NCBI GenBank assembly: GCA_958431155.1
Contig: OY288106.1
Location: 1,029,161-1,093,160, forward strand
Reading direction: 5' to 3'
DNA from: an uncultured candidatus Porisulfidus sp.
GTDB taxonomy: Bacteria; Pseudomonadota; Gammaproteobacteria; Poriferisulfidales; Poriferisulfidaceae
DNA length: 64,000 bases
Each line of letters starts with the position of its first letter. Within the stretch, counting starts at the first letter, position 1. Under the pieces are notes generated by a model. The model was not told the DNA's origin and searched no databases. It was given only the letters and a program-made list of their open reading frames with translations. The translations under genes and the position numbers were made by a program. Shown one piece after another: positions 17,158 through 31,507 of this stretch.

Positions 17158-18077
17158 CCAAACTCCTCCCTGAAACGCTCCGTTATTTTCTCTAGGGTCA
17201 GGGTATGGTTCTGCGCCCCCTGATGCTGCACTTTGCAGGCCCCCATCAGCGAACCGAGGTGCCCGCAGGTCTCCCAGTCCATGTCATTCAGGATGCCGTA
17301 TAACAGCCCGGCCCGGTATGCGTCGCCGCATCCTGTCGGATCCACTTCCTCCGCCACCGACACCGCTGGGATCTCCAGCATCGGCTGGCCTTTCCGATAG
17401 ATGCAGGAGCCCCGTTCGGAATGCGTCACGATGACGGCTTCAAGCCGCTCCGCCAATTGCTCAATTGTCAGTTCGCTCTTCTTCTGCATCATCTCCGCCT
17501 CAAAACCGTTGAACGCCGCCCAGGTTGCCTGCTCCACGAAACGCAGGAAATCCTCTTTCTGGAACATCGGCATCCCCTGTCCCGGATCGAAAAGGAAAGG
17601 AATGCCGGCTTCCGCCATCTGCTCCGCATGCTGGATCATGCCGATACGGCCCTCGGGAGAAATCAAGCCCAGGCGGACATCGGTCGAGTCCACTTCCTGC
17701 TTGTGGCAGAAATCCATCGCGCCTGGATGGAACAGCGTGATCTGATTGTCGTCCAGATCGGTCGAAATGAACGCCTGGGACGTGAACATGCCTTCCAGTT
17801 CCTTCACCCGGCTCCGCGAAACTCCCCTTCCATCCATCCACGTGGCATAGTCCTGGAAGTCCCGGCCCACCGTCGCCATCGGATAGCCGGTCACACCCAA
17901 TAGGCTCAGGTTATAGGCAATATTCCCGGCGCACCCCCCGAATTCCCGGCGCATGTGCGCGGCCAGGAACGAAACGTTCAAGTGGTCGGCCGCATCCGGA
18001 AGGATGTTTTCCTTGAAGCGGCCATCGAACCGCATGATGGTGTCGTAGGCCAGAGAGCCGCAAATCAGTACAGACAT
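17142..18077 (-). CDS. PfkB-family sugar/nucleoside kinase, adenosine-kinase-like
   Basis: A 311-residue ribokinase-fold enzyme. The N-terminal SVLICGSLAYDTIMRF and REFGGCAGNIAYNLSLLG correspond to PfkB signature 1, and EVDPTGCGDAYRAG is signature 2 with the catalytic Asp in GCGD. It is most like the bacterial carbohydrate/adenosine kinases of this fold, so adenosine or a related nucleoside is a likely substrate, but specificity is not decidable from sequence. The gene stands alone, with a convergent HAD gene at its 3' end. Confidence 0.85.
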   Translation of the reverse strand: MSVLICGSLAYDTIMRFDGRFKENILPDAADHLNVSFLAAHMRREFGGCAGNIAYNLSLLGVTGYPMATVGRDFQDYATWMDGRGVSRSRVKELEGMFTSQAFISTDLDDNQITLFHPGAMDFCHKQEVDSTDVRLGLISPEGRIGMIQHAEQMAEAGIPFLFDPGQGMPMFQKEDFLRFVEQATWAAFNGFEAEMMQKKSELTIEQLAERLEAVIVTHSERGSCIYRKGQPMLEIPAVSVAEEVDPTGCGDAYRAGLLYGILNDMDWETCGHLGSLMGACKVQHQGAQNHTLTLEKITERFREEFGYSPE

Positions 18078-18116
18078 GGAAGAGGGTCGAGTTCTGGAGG
18101 ATTCGGAATGGGTCGG

Positions 18117-19214
18117 TTACAGCTTATTATCTTCGCTGCCGTCTACATCGGATGCAGGTTGCCCTTCGTTGGGAATCAGAGGCAAACCCTTTTTCTGCTT
18201 TTCCTCGACTTCCTCGATGGCTTTCTCCATGGCAAGAAAGCGTTTGGCCGTCGAGGGATGGGTGGTGCCTTCCAGATGGATCGCGTGGGGGTTCTCCGCG
18301 GCCATGCGCCTCCAGAATTTCATGGCATTCCGGACATCGTAACCCGCGCGGGCAGCATGGTAGACCCCGACATAGTCCGCCTCAGCCTCAAACTCCTGAC
18401 TGAATGCATAAGCACCGATAGCGCGACCGGTTTCCGTCATGTCCACGCCGATGGCCGCGCTCACGAGAGCACCCAGCAGAATGCCGATGAACTCGTTGCC
18501 CCGCTTGGCCTCGATGTGGCCACGGGTGTTGTGCGCCAACTCGTGCCCGATTACGGCCGCCAATTCATCATCGTCCTGGACGAAACGCAGGAATCCCGTG
18601 GTCACGTAGATGCCATCACCATCAGCGAACGCATTGACCTCGTCACTGAGTCCCCAATGAACCGGAAAGGCGCAAACCCGGTCAGGGCGTACGGCCACCG
18701 TACGTGCCCGCCCGTCCCGGATGATACCCAGCCGGACCTCCTTCCCATTCGATTCATCCAGTATTTCGAGTAGATCTTCCATGGCATCCTCGCCGTCGTC
18801 CAAAGGCTCCCCGTCTACCGAAGCAATCTTGTCCCCGACTCGGATGTCCGCGCGCTCGGCCGAGGAACCCGGCGCTGCATTAACCACGGTCAGGGCACTC
18901 CCGATCTCGAACTCCTCTTTCGCGATATCGCGGTACTCCTCGTCCATATGCTCCGTCGTCCAGCCGCTGATGCCAAGGCTGTAGGTGGTATCTGTACCGC
19001 ACAGTGCGGCATTGTGGAACAGGACAGGGTAGGCGACCCGGGCGACACGCGCCTCGGTATCGAGGAAGTTCTGTATGACCGCGATTTGCTGCTTTCGTAC
19101 CTCGCCCGCGGCAGCCTTGTCGCCGATATCCGGGAAATCCGTAGTCGGAGCGCAGGCGGCCAAGGTGAAGACGGCCACAATGCCGGTAGCCGCGTGCCTC
19201 AGGGCAATCATCAT
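18117..19214 (-). CDS. M48 metalloprotease lipoprotein with embedded PDZ domain
   Basis: A secreted zinc protease: lipoprotein signal (MMIALRH... ending TLAACAP), a PDZ-like region (VNAAPGSSAERADIRVGDKIASVDG) and an M48 catalytic core with H-E-L-A-H and a downstream EFEAEADYVG segment supplying the third ligand. A C-terminal amphipathic, charged tail follows. This layout occurs in periplasmic M48 quality-control proteases related to BepA/LoiP. ATG 19214 gives an intact signal peptide; 19 more residues upstream would precede it and look spurious. The usual length is about 365 residues. Confidence 0.87.
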   Translation of the reverse strand: MMIALRHAATGIVAVFTLAACAPTTDFPDIGDKAAAGEVRKQQIAVIQNFLDTEARVARVAYPVLFHNAALCGTDTTYSLGISGWTTEHMDEEYRDIAKEEFEIGSALTVVNAAPGSSAERADIRVGDKIASVDGEPLDDGEDAMEDLLEILDESNGKEVRLGIIRDGRARTVAVRPDRVCAFPVHWGLSDEVNAFADGDGIYVTTGFLRFVQDDDELAAVIGHELAHNTRGHIEAKRGNEFIGILLGALVSAAIGVDMTETGRAIGAYAFSQEFEAEADYVGVYHAARAGYDVRNAMKFWRRMAAENPHAIHLEGTTHPSTAKRFLAMEKAIEEVEEKQKKGLPLIPNEGQPASDVDGSEDNKL

Positions 19215-19328
19215 TCGGTGGGTAAGACGGATTTTGATGGCCTCATAATACTCTACCCCCGCGGACGACACGCAGCCGTCCTGCCGGGTTCCGGCGGCTT
19301 TTCGCGCCCCATGCGCAAGGTCGGTCGA

Positions 19329-19505
19329 TCAGGTCTGTGATTCCTGCGGACGCCCCAAAAAGCCTTGCAGCAATCCCTCCACTCGGCCTACGCGCTCGCG
19401 CAGGTCGCCTATCTCTTTACGCAGATTGCCAATTTCCCGGCGCAAGCTCCAGAGAAAGCCGATAATCGCGACAACTGAAACAATCTGAATCGTCGCGCCG
19501 TCCAT
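19329..19505 (-). CDS. 58-residue membrane/coiled-coil microprotein
   Basis: A short gene in the 437-base space between the M48 and MATE genes. GGAG lies five bases before ATG 19505. The product has an N-terminal hydrophobic helix (IQIVSVVAIIGFLW) followed by a basic, strongly amphipathic helix with repeats REIGNLRKEIGDLRERVGRV. This pattern of one membrane anchor plus a short heptad coil resembles small conserved proteins of marine gammaproteobacteria, none of known role. The rest of the interval (19506-19651) holds nothing I recognise. Confidence 0.55.
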   Translation of the reverse strand: MDGATIQIVSVVAIIGFLWSLRREIGNLRKEIGDLRERVGRVEGLLQGFLGRPQESQT

Positions 19506-19651
19506 AATGACTCCGTGTCCCGGCCAGGCAGCCTTATATATTCCGATCTTCAGTCTCTTTGAAGTTCCTCGTCAATTCCGTTTTCGGAGAAGGTGAAGCG
19601 CTTGGAGCATAGCACTCGCAATATCCTCGAAATTGGACACGGCATCAGCCT

Positions 19652-21007
19652 TCAACGGCTGGGTAGATTTCTCGGAACGAACCCTCCGTCACGCTCAATC
19701 CGCCAGCTGTAATACCCGAGCGTCAGGCCGCGTGCGATCATGAAACTCGTCAACGCCAGCCACAGGCCATGGTTTCCCAGATCCTCCGTCACGAACCAGA
19801 GTAACAGGTAAATCAAGATTGACAGGACCATGCTGTTGCGCATTTCCCGAGTTCGGGTCGTGCCGATAAACAATCCATCCAGCAGAAAAGGCAGAAGACA
19901 GAATGCAGGCAACACGACAAGCCAGGGAAGATAGAACGACGCCGCACTTTGAACTTCGGGCAGCGAAGTGAGCCAGCCGATTACGGTCATTCCGGCTCCC
20001 GCGAAAGTGCTGACTAGAAAGATCCCGATCAACAGGCACCAGAACAACGCGGAAACGACCACGCGTTCGAACAACTGCCGGTCCCGCATTCCGACCGCTC
20101 GACCACACAATGCCTCCAAACCGTGGGCAAAACCGTCCATGCCATAGGCCGTGATGTAAAAGAAGTTGATGAGCACGGCATTGGCGGCCAACACAACGGC
20201 TCCGAAATCCGCGCCCTGTGCCATGAAAAAAGCGAATGAGAACAACAGCAGGACCGTGCGCACGAACAGGTGGTGGTTGACCGTGAACAGGTTCTTCCAT
20301 GCCTGTACATCCCACAGTCCGCGCAGCGTCATCCGCGGCATCGGGCGGAGCATGCGCCACAGAATCCAGGCCCCCAGAAGCATGCCGCTGTAATTCGCCA
20401 CCAGGAAGGCGTATGCCACCCCCCGGGTCTGCAAACCGAAGTAAAACACAAACACCACGTCCAGCACTATGTTGACCGCGTTGATCCAAAGCGCCAGATA
20501 TAACGGTGCCCGGGCATTCTGCATGCCCAGGCACCAGCCCCAGATCACCATGTTCAGCAGCACCGCCGGCATGCTCCAGATGCAGATTTCAAAGTACAGC
20601 CGGGAGTGCAGGTTGATTTCCTCCTCCAAGGCCAGAAGGGTGTAACTGAAATGCTGGAGCGGTTCCCTCAGGAGCAACACCACCGCAGAAATCAACACAG
20701 CAGACAACAGGCTCCGCAACAACACCAGTCGGGTCTTGTCAGGATCGTGCGATGCTTGCGCGGCCAGCGCAGTCGAACTCATGCGCAGGAACCCGACGCC
20801 CCAGAACAGCAACTGGATCAATGTCGACCCGACCGCCACCGCACCCAGGTAGTAAGCTGCTTCCAAATGCCCCATCACGAACGTGTCGACCATCCCCAGC
20901 AAGGGCGTGGCAAGACCGGTCAGCGTCATCGGCCCGGCAATCCGCCACAAGCGCACGTGGTCGTCCCGCGTCGGCAGGAGGCCTCGAAGCGATGCCAGTG
21001 AATTCAT
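19652..21007 (-). CDS. MATE family efflux transporter, DinF-like
   Basis: A 451-residue integral membrane protein with about twelve hydrophobic segments. The N-terminal signature LWRIAGPMTLTGLATPLLGMVDTFVMGHL is that of the MATE superfamily, and the equivalent repeat in the second half (NHHLFVRTVLLLFSFAFF...AANAVLINFF) supports a full-length transporter. DinF/NorM proteins export cationic drugs or metabolites using H+ or Na+ gradients. Substrate unknown. It is divergent from thiE with about 115 bases between. Confidence 0.9.
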   Translation of the reverse strand: MNSLASLRGLLPTRDDHVRLWRIAGPMTLTGLATPLLGMVDTFVMGHLEAAYYLGAVAVGSTLIQLLFWGVGFLRMSSTALAAQASHDPDKTRLVLLRSLLSAVLISAVVLLLREPLQHFSYTLLALEEEINLHSRLYFEICIWSMPAVLLNMVIWGWCLGMQNARAPLYLALWINAVNIVLDVVFVFYFGLQTRGVAYAFLVANYSGMLLGAWILWRMLRPMPRMTLRGLWDVQAWKNLFTVNHHLFVRTVLLLFSFAFFMAQGADFGAVVLAANAVLINFFYITAYGMDGFAHGLEALCGRAVGMRDRQLFERVVVSALFWCLLIGIFLVSTFAGAGMTVIGWLTSLPEVQSAASFYLPWLVVLPAFCLLPFLLDGLFIGTTRTREMRNSMVLSILIYLLLWFVTEDLGNHGLWLALTSFMIARGLTLGYYSWRIERDGGFVPRNLPSR

Positions 21008-21123
21008 AACCTTCGATTACTCCGGCTGCTTCTACAATACGGCTTCATGTCTTTATCGATGCTCCATTCCCGGCTCATCCTCGCGAGATCCGCTGGATCA
21101 ACGTCTCAGGAAACCTAGAACTC

Positions 21124-21744
21124 ATGACTTTCTGCCCGAAGGGATTGTACGCGCTGACCCCGGACGGCCACCCTTCCCTACTGGAATCCGTCGAAAGAGC
21201 CATCGTGGGTGGGGCCTGCATGATCCAGTATCGGGACAAAACCGCTTCCGCAGCAGAACGCAGAGAACGCGCAGAAGCCCTGCTTGCCCTGTGCCGGTCA
21301 CGGCACACCCCCCTGATCATTAACGACGACCTTGCTCTGGCACTTGCCCTTGATGCGGACGGCGTGCACTTGGGCGCGGACGATGTCTCCATCGACGAGG
21401 CCCGGAGCCGGTTTCCTGACGGATTGATTGGCGCCTCTTGCTACAATGATTTCACGCGCGCTCAAACTGCCATCCGTTCGGGCGCTTCCTATGTGGCCTT
21501 TGGAAGTTTCTACGCAAGCCCCACGCGGCCCGACGCTGTAACCGCCCAACCCGACCTTCTGATGCGCGCGTGTCGCGAACTGCCCGTCCCGGTCTGTGCC
21601 ATTGGGGGCATTCGCACGGATAACGCCGCTCCCCTAATCCAGGCCGGAGCCGACCTGCTGGCGGTTTGCAGCGGGATTTTCGCGCAACCGGACATCGCCG
21701 CAGCTACCCGTTCCATCGCCTCCAAGTTCGAAGCAAATGGTTGA
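21124..21744 (+). CDS. thiE: Thiamine-phosphate synthase
   Basis: ThiE joins HMP-pyrophosphate and thiazole phosphate to make thiamine monophosphate. A TIM-barrel of 206 residues with the typical GLYALTPDG start, [30 protein letters not shown], the phosphate-binding [11 protein letters not shown] and the [22 protein letters not shown] stretch. The downstream hemL overlaps it by eight bases, an arrangement (thiE-hemL) common in gammaproteobacteria. I see no TPP riboswitch upstream. Confidence 0.95.
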   Translation: MTFCPKGLYALTPDGHPSLLESVERAIVGGACMIQYRDKTASAAERRERAEALLALCRSRHTPLIINDDLALALALDADGVHLGADDVSIDEARSRFPDGLIGASCYNDFTRAQTAIRSGASYVAFGSFYASPTRPDAVTAQPDLLMRACRELPVPVCAIGGIRTDNAAPLIQAGADLLAVCSGIFAQPDIAAATRSIASKFEANG

Positions 21745-23029
21745 TTCCAGTTGGTTTGACGCGGCTTGCCGCAGAATTCCTGGCGGGGTGAACTCTCCAG
21801 TCCGCGCCTTCGGCGCGGTCGGTGGCACCCCGGTGTTCATGCAGCGCGGCGAGGGAGCTTATCTCTATGATGTGGAAGGACGCTCCTACATCGATTATGT
21901 CGGTGCCTGGGGACCGATGATTGTCGGGCATGCCCACCCTTCTGTACTCGAAAAGATCAAGAACACGGTGGCTCAGGGCATCTGCTTCGGCACCCCCCAT
22001 CCATTGGAGACCGAGATGGCAGAAAAGTTGTGCCAGCTGGTTCCTTCGCTGGAAAAGGTACGCCTCGTGAATTCCGGTACGGAAGCGGCCATGAGCGCCA
22101 TCCGTCTTGCACGCGGCGTCACCGCGCGCGACCGGATCATCAAGTTCGCGGGCTGCTACCACGGCCATGCCGATGCCCTGCTGGTGCAGGCCGGCTCCGG
22201 AGCCCTGACACATGGCGTGCCTTCCTCGCCCGGCGTGCCCGCGAGCACGGTCGAACACACTGAAATCGCGCAGTACAACAACGCCGAGGAAGTGCGGGCA
22301 ATTTTCTCGGACCGGGGCGATCAGATCGCCGCAATCATCGTCGAGCCGATTGCCGGAAACATGGGCTGCGTGCTTCCGGAACCCGGATTCCTTGAGGCCT
22401 TGCGCGATTGTTGCGACCGGTACGGTAGCCTGTTGATTTTCGACGAGGTCATGACCGGGTTCCGGGTCGGGCCCGGCGGTGCACAACAACGCTTCGGCAT
22501 TACACCCGATCTGACCGTGTTGGGGAAAATCATCGGCGGCGGTCTGCCGGTCGGAGCTTTCGGGGGCCGCGCCGAGTTGATGGAACAACTGGCCCCGCTC
22601 GGACCGGTGTACCAAGCCGGCACCTTGTCCGGGAATCCCGTCACCATGGCGGCCGGCCTGGCAACGCTGGACCTGATCGGACAGGACGGCTTTTACGAGG
22701 CGCTTGGCGACTGCGCGGCACGCTTGGTGCAAGGCCTGCGCGAACAGGCAGATGCACATGATGTTTCGTTCGAAGCGGTCGAAGCAACCGGCATGTTCGG
22801 CATTTTCTTCACGTCAGGAGGCCCGGTTCGGTGTTATGCCGACGTCCAAGCCTGCCGAGCGGAAGACTACCGGCTTTTTTTTCACCATCTGCTGAAGCAG
22901 GGCATTTACCTCGCGCCCTCTAGCTACGAGGCAGGGTTTCTGTCGAGTGCACATACTCAAGAGGAAATTGATCGAACCGTGGAAGCCGCTGGAACCGCAT
23001 TCGACGCGGTGCGCCATGAAAATCAGTGA
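21737..23029 (+). CDS. hemL: Glutamate-1-semialdehyde 2,1-aminomutase
   Basis: HemL makes 5-aminolevulinate in the C5 heme pathway. A PLP class III aminotransferase fold of 430 residues: the N-terminal [20 protein letters not shown] is diagnostic, and [17 protein letters not shown] and DEVMTGFRV follow. The PLP-binding lysine lies in [18 protein letters not shown]. Translation is probably coupled to thiE through the eight-base overlap. It is convergent with the ABC exporter gene, the 3' ends overlapping by seven bases. Confidence 0.96.
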   Translation: MVDSSWFDAACRRIPGGVNSPVRAFGAVGGTPVFMQRGEGAYLYDVEGRSYIDYVGAWGPMIVGHAHPSVLEKIKNTVAQGICFGTPHPLETEMAEKLCQLVPSLEKVRLVNSGTEAAMSAIRLARGVTARDRIIKFAGCYHGHADALLVQAGSGALTHGVPSSPGVPASTVEHTEIAQYNNAEEVRAIFSDRGDQIAAIIVEPIAGNMGCVLPEPGFLEALRDCCDRYGSLLIFDEVMTGFRVGPGGAQQRFGITPDLTVLGKIIGGGLPVGAFGGRAELMEQLAPLGPVYQAGTLSGNPVTMAAGLATLDLIGQDGFYEALGDCAARLVQGLREQADAHDVSFEAVEATGMFGIFFTSGGPVRCYADVQACRAEDYRLFFHHLLKQGIYLAPSSYEAGFLSSAHTQEEIDRTVEAAGTAFDAVRHENQ

Positions 23030-24837
23030 TGTTGCCCGGAGTATAACTTGGCGTATAGACCGTCCTGATCCATCAACTGCTGCGGTCCACCCTGTTCGAT
23101 AATCCTCCCGTCTTCCATCACATACACATGGTCGGCGTGCCTGACGGCACTTAGCCGGTGCGCCACGATCAGCGTCGTACGCCCTTCGAAGCGGGCAAAC
23201 AGTTCGCGATGCAGGCGGTCTTCAATCTGCGTGTCCAGCATGGAGGTAGCCTCGTCCAGAATCAGGATCTCCGGATCCATCAGCACCGTCCGGGCGATCG
23301 AAAGCCGTTGCCGCTGGCCTCCCGAGAGTCGGATTCCATCCACTCCGAGCTGGGTTTCCAGTTTGTGTGGAAGTGCTTGCGCCCATTCCTGCAACTGAGA
23401 CACCTGCAGGGCTTCCCACAGCGCATCGTCCGGAAGAGATTGTCCCAATGTCAGATTCGATCGGAGCGTATCGTTGAACAAGGTCGGATGTTGGAGCACG
23501 ATCGCCACGTTATCCCGTACCGTATCGAAACCGATGTCCCGCACGGACCGCCTCCCGAAGCGGATCGCGCCCGAATCGGCCGGGTACAGGCCGAGCAGGA
23601 CCTGCATCAAAGTCGATTTCCCGGCGCCACTGGCCCCCACGAATGCCACCTTCTCTCCTGCCGCCACCCGCAGGGTGATGCCATTCAGCACCGGCTGCTC
23701 GGGAATAAATGAAAAATGCACGTTTTCAAGTTCCAAGGAAGTGGTGGGAACACCGTCGAACGGATCGTGAATGTGGGGATGCCGAGGCTCCTCCCGGAAC
23801 TTCAAAATTCGATTGACCCGGCCCAGCGCAGCAGAAGCCGCGTAGTAGGCGTATTGCACACCGAGCAGTTCCTGCACGGGTGCAATCATGAACCACAGGT
23901 AGCCGAACACCGCCATCATTTCCCCTATGCTGAGATCGGAGAACACCACCATCAGCATGCTGACCGCGCGGAAGACATCGAAGCCCAGCAGGAACACGGT
24001 GCCCGAGGCGCGGCTCGCCATCTCGCTTTTCCAGAAGTAGGCCGTGGACCAGTCGCGCACACCCCGTGCCTCGTCCATCACGCGAAGAATGTAGTGGCGT
24101 TCCCGGTTGTGCGCCCGAATCTGGTGAATCCCGTCCAAGGTCTCGGTCAGGGATTGCTGGAAATGTTCGATCGCCGAGTTCTCGCGCTTCTTCAACTCCT
24201 TGACTCGCCGCCCCAACACGATCGTGAAATAAATCACCAGCGGATTCATGCACAGGATGAACAGCGCCAAGCCCCAGTGCAGCCACAGCAGTACGGCCGC
24301 CGTCCCCACGATGGTGAGACCGGCAACCACGAATTTCCCCACGGTAATGGCCACGAAGTCGTCAATGGTCTGGAGGTCCGTGACCAAGTGAGCCGAGACC
24401 GTGCCGCTACCGAGGGTTTCGTATTCGGACAGGGTGGTCCGCTCAAGCCGCTGCAGCAACTGGCAACGCAACCGGTACACCATGTCCTTGGAGACGGTCG
24501 CCAGTTCCCGCACCTGAACCGCGTGCAGCAAGATCGACGTGATCCGCAGCAAGACTGCAAGGAGCAGAATCGCGCCCACGTACAGGATCGGGCCGTGCCA
24601 TGATTCGGGCGACCATGCCTGGATTAGGGGAACCAGGAATTCCGGCTGCTCCAGTAGGACCTCGTCCACCAGCAGGGGCATAAGCAACGGCAGCGGGATG
24701 CTTGCAGCCGTTGCGCCAATGGCCACCAAGTGCGCATAGGTCAGTTGCCGGCGGTGGCACCGGATCAGGGAGATCAGATAGCCAAGGGTGTATTCTGCGG
24801 GCGGCCCGCTTTCGGCAACCTGCGCCGCCGCGGTCAT
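23023..24837 (-). CDS. ABC exporter, fused membrane and ATPase domains
   Basis: A 604-residue half-transporter of the MsbA/ABCB type. The N-terminal six-helix domain ([14 protein letters not shown]... [16 protein letters not shown]) is followed by a nucleotide-binding domain with Walker [11 protein letters not shown], signature [13 protein letters not shown] and Walker [12 protein letters not shown], ending in the H-loop IVAHRL. Substrates may be lipids, peptides or drugs. The ATG at 24837 overlaps the thioredoxin stop (ATGA). A longer frame upstream is out-of-frame noise within the trx gene. It is the last gene of the long smc-led run. Confidence 0.88.
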   Translation of the reverse strand: MTAAAQVAESGPPAEYTLGYLISLIRCHRRQLTYAHLVAIGATAASIPLPLLMPLLVDEVLLEQPEFLVPLIQAWSPESWHGPILYVGAILLLAVLLRITSILLHAVQVRELATVSKDMVYRLRCQLLQRLERTTLSEYETLGSGTVSAHLVTDLQTIDDFVAITVGKFVVAGLTIVGTAAVLLWLHWGLALFILCMNPLVIYFTIVLGRRVKELKKRENSAIEHFQQSLTETLDGIHQIRAHNRERHYILRVMDEARGVRDWSTAYFWKSEMASRASGTVFLLGFDVFRAVSMLMVVFSDLSIGEMMAVFGYLWFMIAPVQELLGVQYAYYAASAALGRVNRILKFREEPRHPHIHDPFDGVPTTSLELENVHFSFIPEQPVLNGITLRVAAGEKVAFVGASGAGKSTLMQVLLGLYPADSGAIRFGRRSVRDIGFDTVRDNVAIVLQHPTLFNDTLRSNLTLGQSLPDDALWEALQVSQLQEWAQALPHKLETQLGVDGIRLSGGQRQRLSIARTVLMDPEILILDEATSMLDTQIEDRLHRELFARFEGRTTLIVAHRLSAVRHADHVYVMEDGRIIEQGGPQQLMDQDGLYAKLYSGQHH

Positions 24838-25199
24838 GAAGCGGAGCGTTGCCTGATTTGATCGTGAATCGGTTGCATATCCAGTTCGCTCACCTTCTGC
24901 ACCAAGTCTTCCAGCTGGGCGATGGACAGTGCTCCCGGCTGCGCAAACAACTGAATCTGCTCGCGGAACAGCATCAGAGTGGGAATCGAACGGATCTGAA
25001 ACGCCTGGGCCAGCTCCGTCTGCTCCTCGGTGTCGACCTTGCCGAAAACGATTTCCGGATAGTTCCCCGACACCTTTTCGAAAACTGGCGCGAAACTCTT
25101 GCATGGCCCGCACCACTCGGCCCAAAAGTCCACTACTACGATGTCGTTGTTGTCGACGGCGTCGTTGAAGTTGTCCTTGGTCAGTTCAATTACGCTCAT
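24834..25199 (-). CDS. Thioredoxin-family protein
   Basis: A 121-residue cytosolic thioredoxin with VVVDFWAEWCGPCKSF (active site W-C-G-P-C) and the cis-proline loop IRSIPTLMLF. No signal peptide is present when translation begins at ATG 25199, which is preceded by AGGAAAA. It may be the housekeeping TrxA or a paralog; its operon position between mpl and an ABC exporter is unusual for trxA. The C-terminus overlaps the exporter start by four bases. Confidence 0.88.
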   Translation of the reverse strand: MSVIELTKDNFNDAVDNNDIVVVDFWAEWCGPCKSFAPVFEKVSGNYPEIVFGKVDTEEQTELAQAFQIRSIPTLMLFREQIQLFAQPGALSIAQLEDLVQKVSELDMQPIHDQIRQRSAS

Positions 25200-25227
25200 T
25201 TTTGATTTTCCTATGCTCCAGGCGCCT

Positions 25228-26574
25228 TCACAGGCACGATTCCAGGTGTTGGCAAATGTCCGACCCCGCACGATTGCTCATGACCAGGATGACGCCGCCG
25301 GATACGAGTTGCTCACGAATCTGCGCTTCCAGGGCGGCCAAGTCGGTCGTGATGCTGACCCGCCCGTGAGCCTGTCCCCATTCTGCGGCATCCCACTGCA
25401 TCTCCTGCGACACGTGCAGCCAATTCCGGTCCGCCCCTTCCAAGGCTTCGGCAAGAGAGTCGCGGTGTACCCCCAACCGCATGCTGTTCGAGGCCGGCTC
25501 AACCACTGCCAGAATTGGCTGATCCGGGTGTCGTCCTCTCACGGCCTCGATGCTCGCACGTATTTCGGTTGGATGATGGGCAAAATCATCATACAGGTAG
25601 ATTTCTTCGTTCCGGATGGAGCGCCGGGTCAATCGACGCAGAACGCCTTCAAAAGACGCCAATGCATCGGCCGCCATCTGAACCGGGATTCCGGCGTGCG
25701 CCGCCGCCGCTACTGCCGCCGTGGCATTCAGCGCATTGTGCATTCCCAGGGGCTGGTAACCCTGCGCCACGTAGGAGGTCCCGCCATATTGAATCGTCAA
25801 TTCCCGGCCGGGCTGCCACTGGCAACACCAATCACTGTCTTTCTCAAGACCAAACGTCTCCACCGGAGTCCAGCACCCCATGTCCAGCACTTTCCGCAGA
25901 TTCGGATCGCCCGCACGGCACAGGATGCGGCCCTCCCCCGGGACCGTGCGCAGCAGATGATGAAACTGGCGCTGAATGGCATCGAGATCCTCGAAAATAT
26001 CCGCGTGGTCATATTCCAGATTGGTCAGGACCAGTGTCCGCGGACGGTAGTGGACGAACTTCGACCGCTTGTCAAAAAACGCCGTGTCGTATTCATCGGC
26101 CTCGATCACAAAGTATGGCGGCTGCCCGGCCTGGGCGCTTTTCTGCGTCCGTGCGGCCACCCCCCCGATCAGATATCCTGGAGACCGGTCCGCTTCAATC
26201 AGGATATGCGCCAGCATCGCGCTGGTGGTGGTCTTGCCATGCGTGCCCGCCACCGCCAACACCCAACGTTCACGCAACAGGTGATCCCGTAACCACTGGG
26301 GACCCGAGACGTACGGAATGGAGCTGTTCAGCAGTTGTTCGATGATCGCATGGCCCCGGCTCATGATGTTGCCAACGACTACGCAATCCGGGGGTGGCTG
26401 CAAATGCGACCATTCGTAACCGACCTGGCATTCCACGCCAGCCTGCTCCAGCTGGGTGCTCATGGGAGGATGCAGAGCCGCATCGGACCCGGTGACCCGG
26501 TGTCCGCACTCAGAGGCGATCCGGGCAATACCGGCCATGAAGCTCCCGGCCACGCCCAAGAGATGAAGGTGCAC
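25228..26574 (-). CDS. mpl: UDP-MurNAc tripeptide ligase Mpl
   Basis: Mpl attaches recycled murein tripeptide to UDP-MurNAc. It is a Mur-ligase of about 448 residues: HLHLLGVAGSFMAGIARIA at the N-terminus (the Mpl version of the MurC start), ATP loop VAGTHGKTTTSAML, central EADEYDTAFFDKRSKF and the DDFAHHPTEIRASIE segment. The start is GTG 26574, exactly where homology begins; earlier ATG candidates would extend into the yaaA stop region. Together with anmK elsewhere in the window it indicates active murein recycling. Confidence 0.93.
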   Translation of the reverse strand: MHLHLLGVAGSFMAGIARIASECGHRVTGSDAALHPPMSTQLEQAGVECQVGYEWSHLQPPPDCVVVGNIMSRGHAIIEQLLNSSIPYVSGPQWLRDHLLRERWVLAVAGTHGKTTTSAMLAHILIEADRSPGYLIGGVAARTQKSAQAGQPPYFVIEADEYDTAFFDKRSKFVHYRPRTLVLTNLEYDHADIFEDLDAIQRQFHHLLRTVPGEGRILCRAGDPNLRKVLDMGCWTPVETFGLEKDSDWCCQWQPGRELTIQYGGTSYVAQGYQPLGMHNALNATAAVAAAAHAGIPVQMAADALASFEGVLRRLTRRSIRNEEIYLYDDFAHHPTEIRASIEAVRGRHPDQPILAVVEPASNSMRLGVHRDSLAEALEGADRNWLHVSQEMQWDAAEWGQAHGRVSITTDLAALEAQIREQLVSGGVILVMSNRAGSDICQHLESCL

Positions 26575-26593
26575 GCCGACTCGATTTCGCCGC

Positions 26594-27358
26594 TTATCTG
26601 GCGAACACCCACTCCGTTTCTGTCGACATCTCCGGAGAATACCGGTAACCACCATCGGTGAATCCGGTCATCGCGTCAACCGTGCTCAGACGATTCTTAA
26701 TGATGTAGCGGGTCATCATGCCCCGCGCCTTTTTGGCGAACAACCCAATGACCCGATACTGGCCGCCTTTGCGTTCCTTGAACACCGGGGTAATGACCGG
26801 TGCATCGAGGGTTTCCGGGCGGACGGCCTTGAAATATTCCTGGGAAGCAAGGTTGACCAGCACCGAACCCTTCTGGTCAGACAGCGCTTCACGAATACCC
26901 TCGGTAATCCGGTTGCCCCAGAACTGGTACAGGTTGTCGCCGCGAGACGTACCCAACCGCGTACCCATTTCCAACCGATACGGCTGGATCAGGTCGAGCG
27001 GGCGCAACAGGCCATACAGGCCGGACAGAATGCGCAAATGTTTCTGTGCGAACTTCAGGTCCTGCCGAGTGAAGTCGTCCGCCCCCAACCCCGTGTACAC
27101 GTCTCCCTTGAACGTCAGCGCGGCCGGTCGGGCATTGCCCGCAGTAAACGGAGTCTTCCACTGGTGGAAGCGGTCGAAGTTCAGGTTGGCGATCTTCATG
27201 CTTACGCGCATCAGTTCCGCGATGTCGTCAGGCGACAGTTCGCGCAGGCAACGGACCAATTGACGGGATTCCTTCAGGTAATCCGGCTGCGTACAGATCG
27301 CGGCATCCGCGCAAGCTTCGGGATCCAGCGTTTTCGAAGGGGAAAGCACAACTAGCAT
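26594..27358 (-). CDS. yaaA: YaaA/DUF328 peroxide-stress protein
   Basis: A 254-residue YaaA-family protein with the diagnostic N-terminus LVVLSPSKTLDPE and central segments TFKGDVYTGLGADDF and LSGLYGLLRPLDLIQPYRLEMGT. YaaA lowers free iron during hydrogen peroxide stress in E. coli and binds DNA; the catalytic role is unclear. It lies in the same-strand run between lpxA (30 bases upstream) and mpl (20 bases downstream). Confidence 0.93.
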   Translation of the reverse strand: MLVVLSPSKTLDPEACADAAICTQPDYLKESRQLVRCLRELSPDDIAELMRVSMKIANLNFDRFHQWKTPFTAGNARPAALTFKGDVYTGLGADDFTRQDLKFAQKHLRILSGLYGLLRPLDLIQPYRLEMGTRLGTSRGDNLYQFWGNRITEGIREALSDQKGSVLVNLASQEYFKAVRPETLDAPVITPVFKERKGGQYRVIGLFAKKARGMMTRYIIKNRLSTVDAMTGFTDGGYRYSPEMSTETEWVFAR

Positions 27359-27388
27359 GGCTGAATGATGACAGTCCTGGAATCCTGA

Positions 27389-31499
<4,111 letters not shown>

Positions 31500-31507
<8 letters not shown>

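Noticed and set aside
21008-21123. TPP riboswitch before thiE
   Set aside because: No conserved THI-box (CTGAGA / ACCTGATC) in the 116 bases available.
23029-23035. hemL and ABC exporter overlap as a fusion
   Set aside because: Genes are convergent; the seven-base overlap is only at the stop codons.
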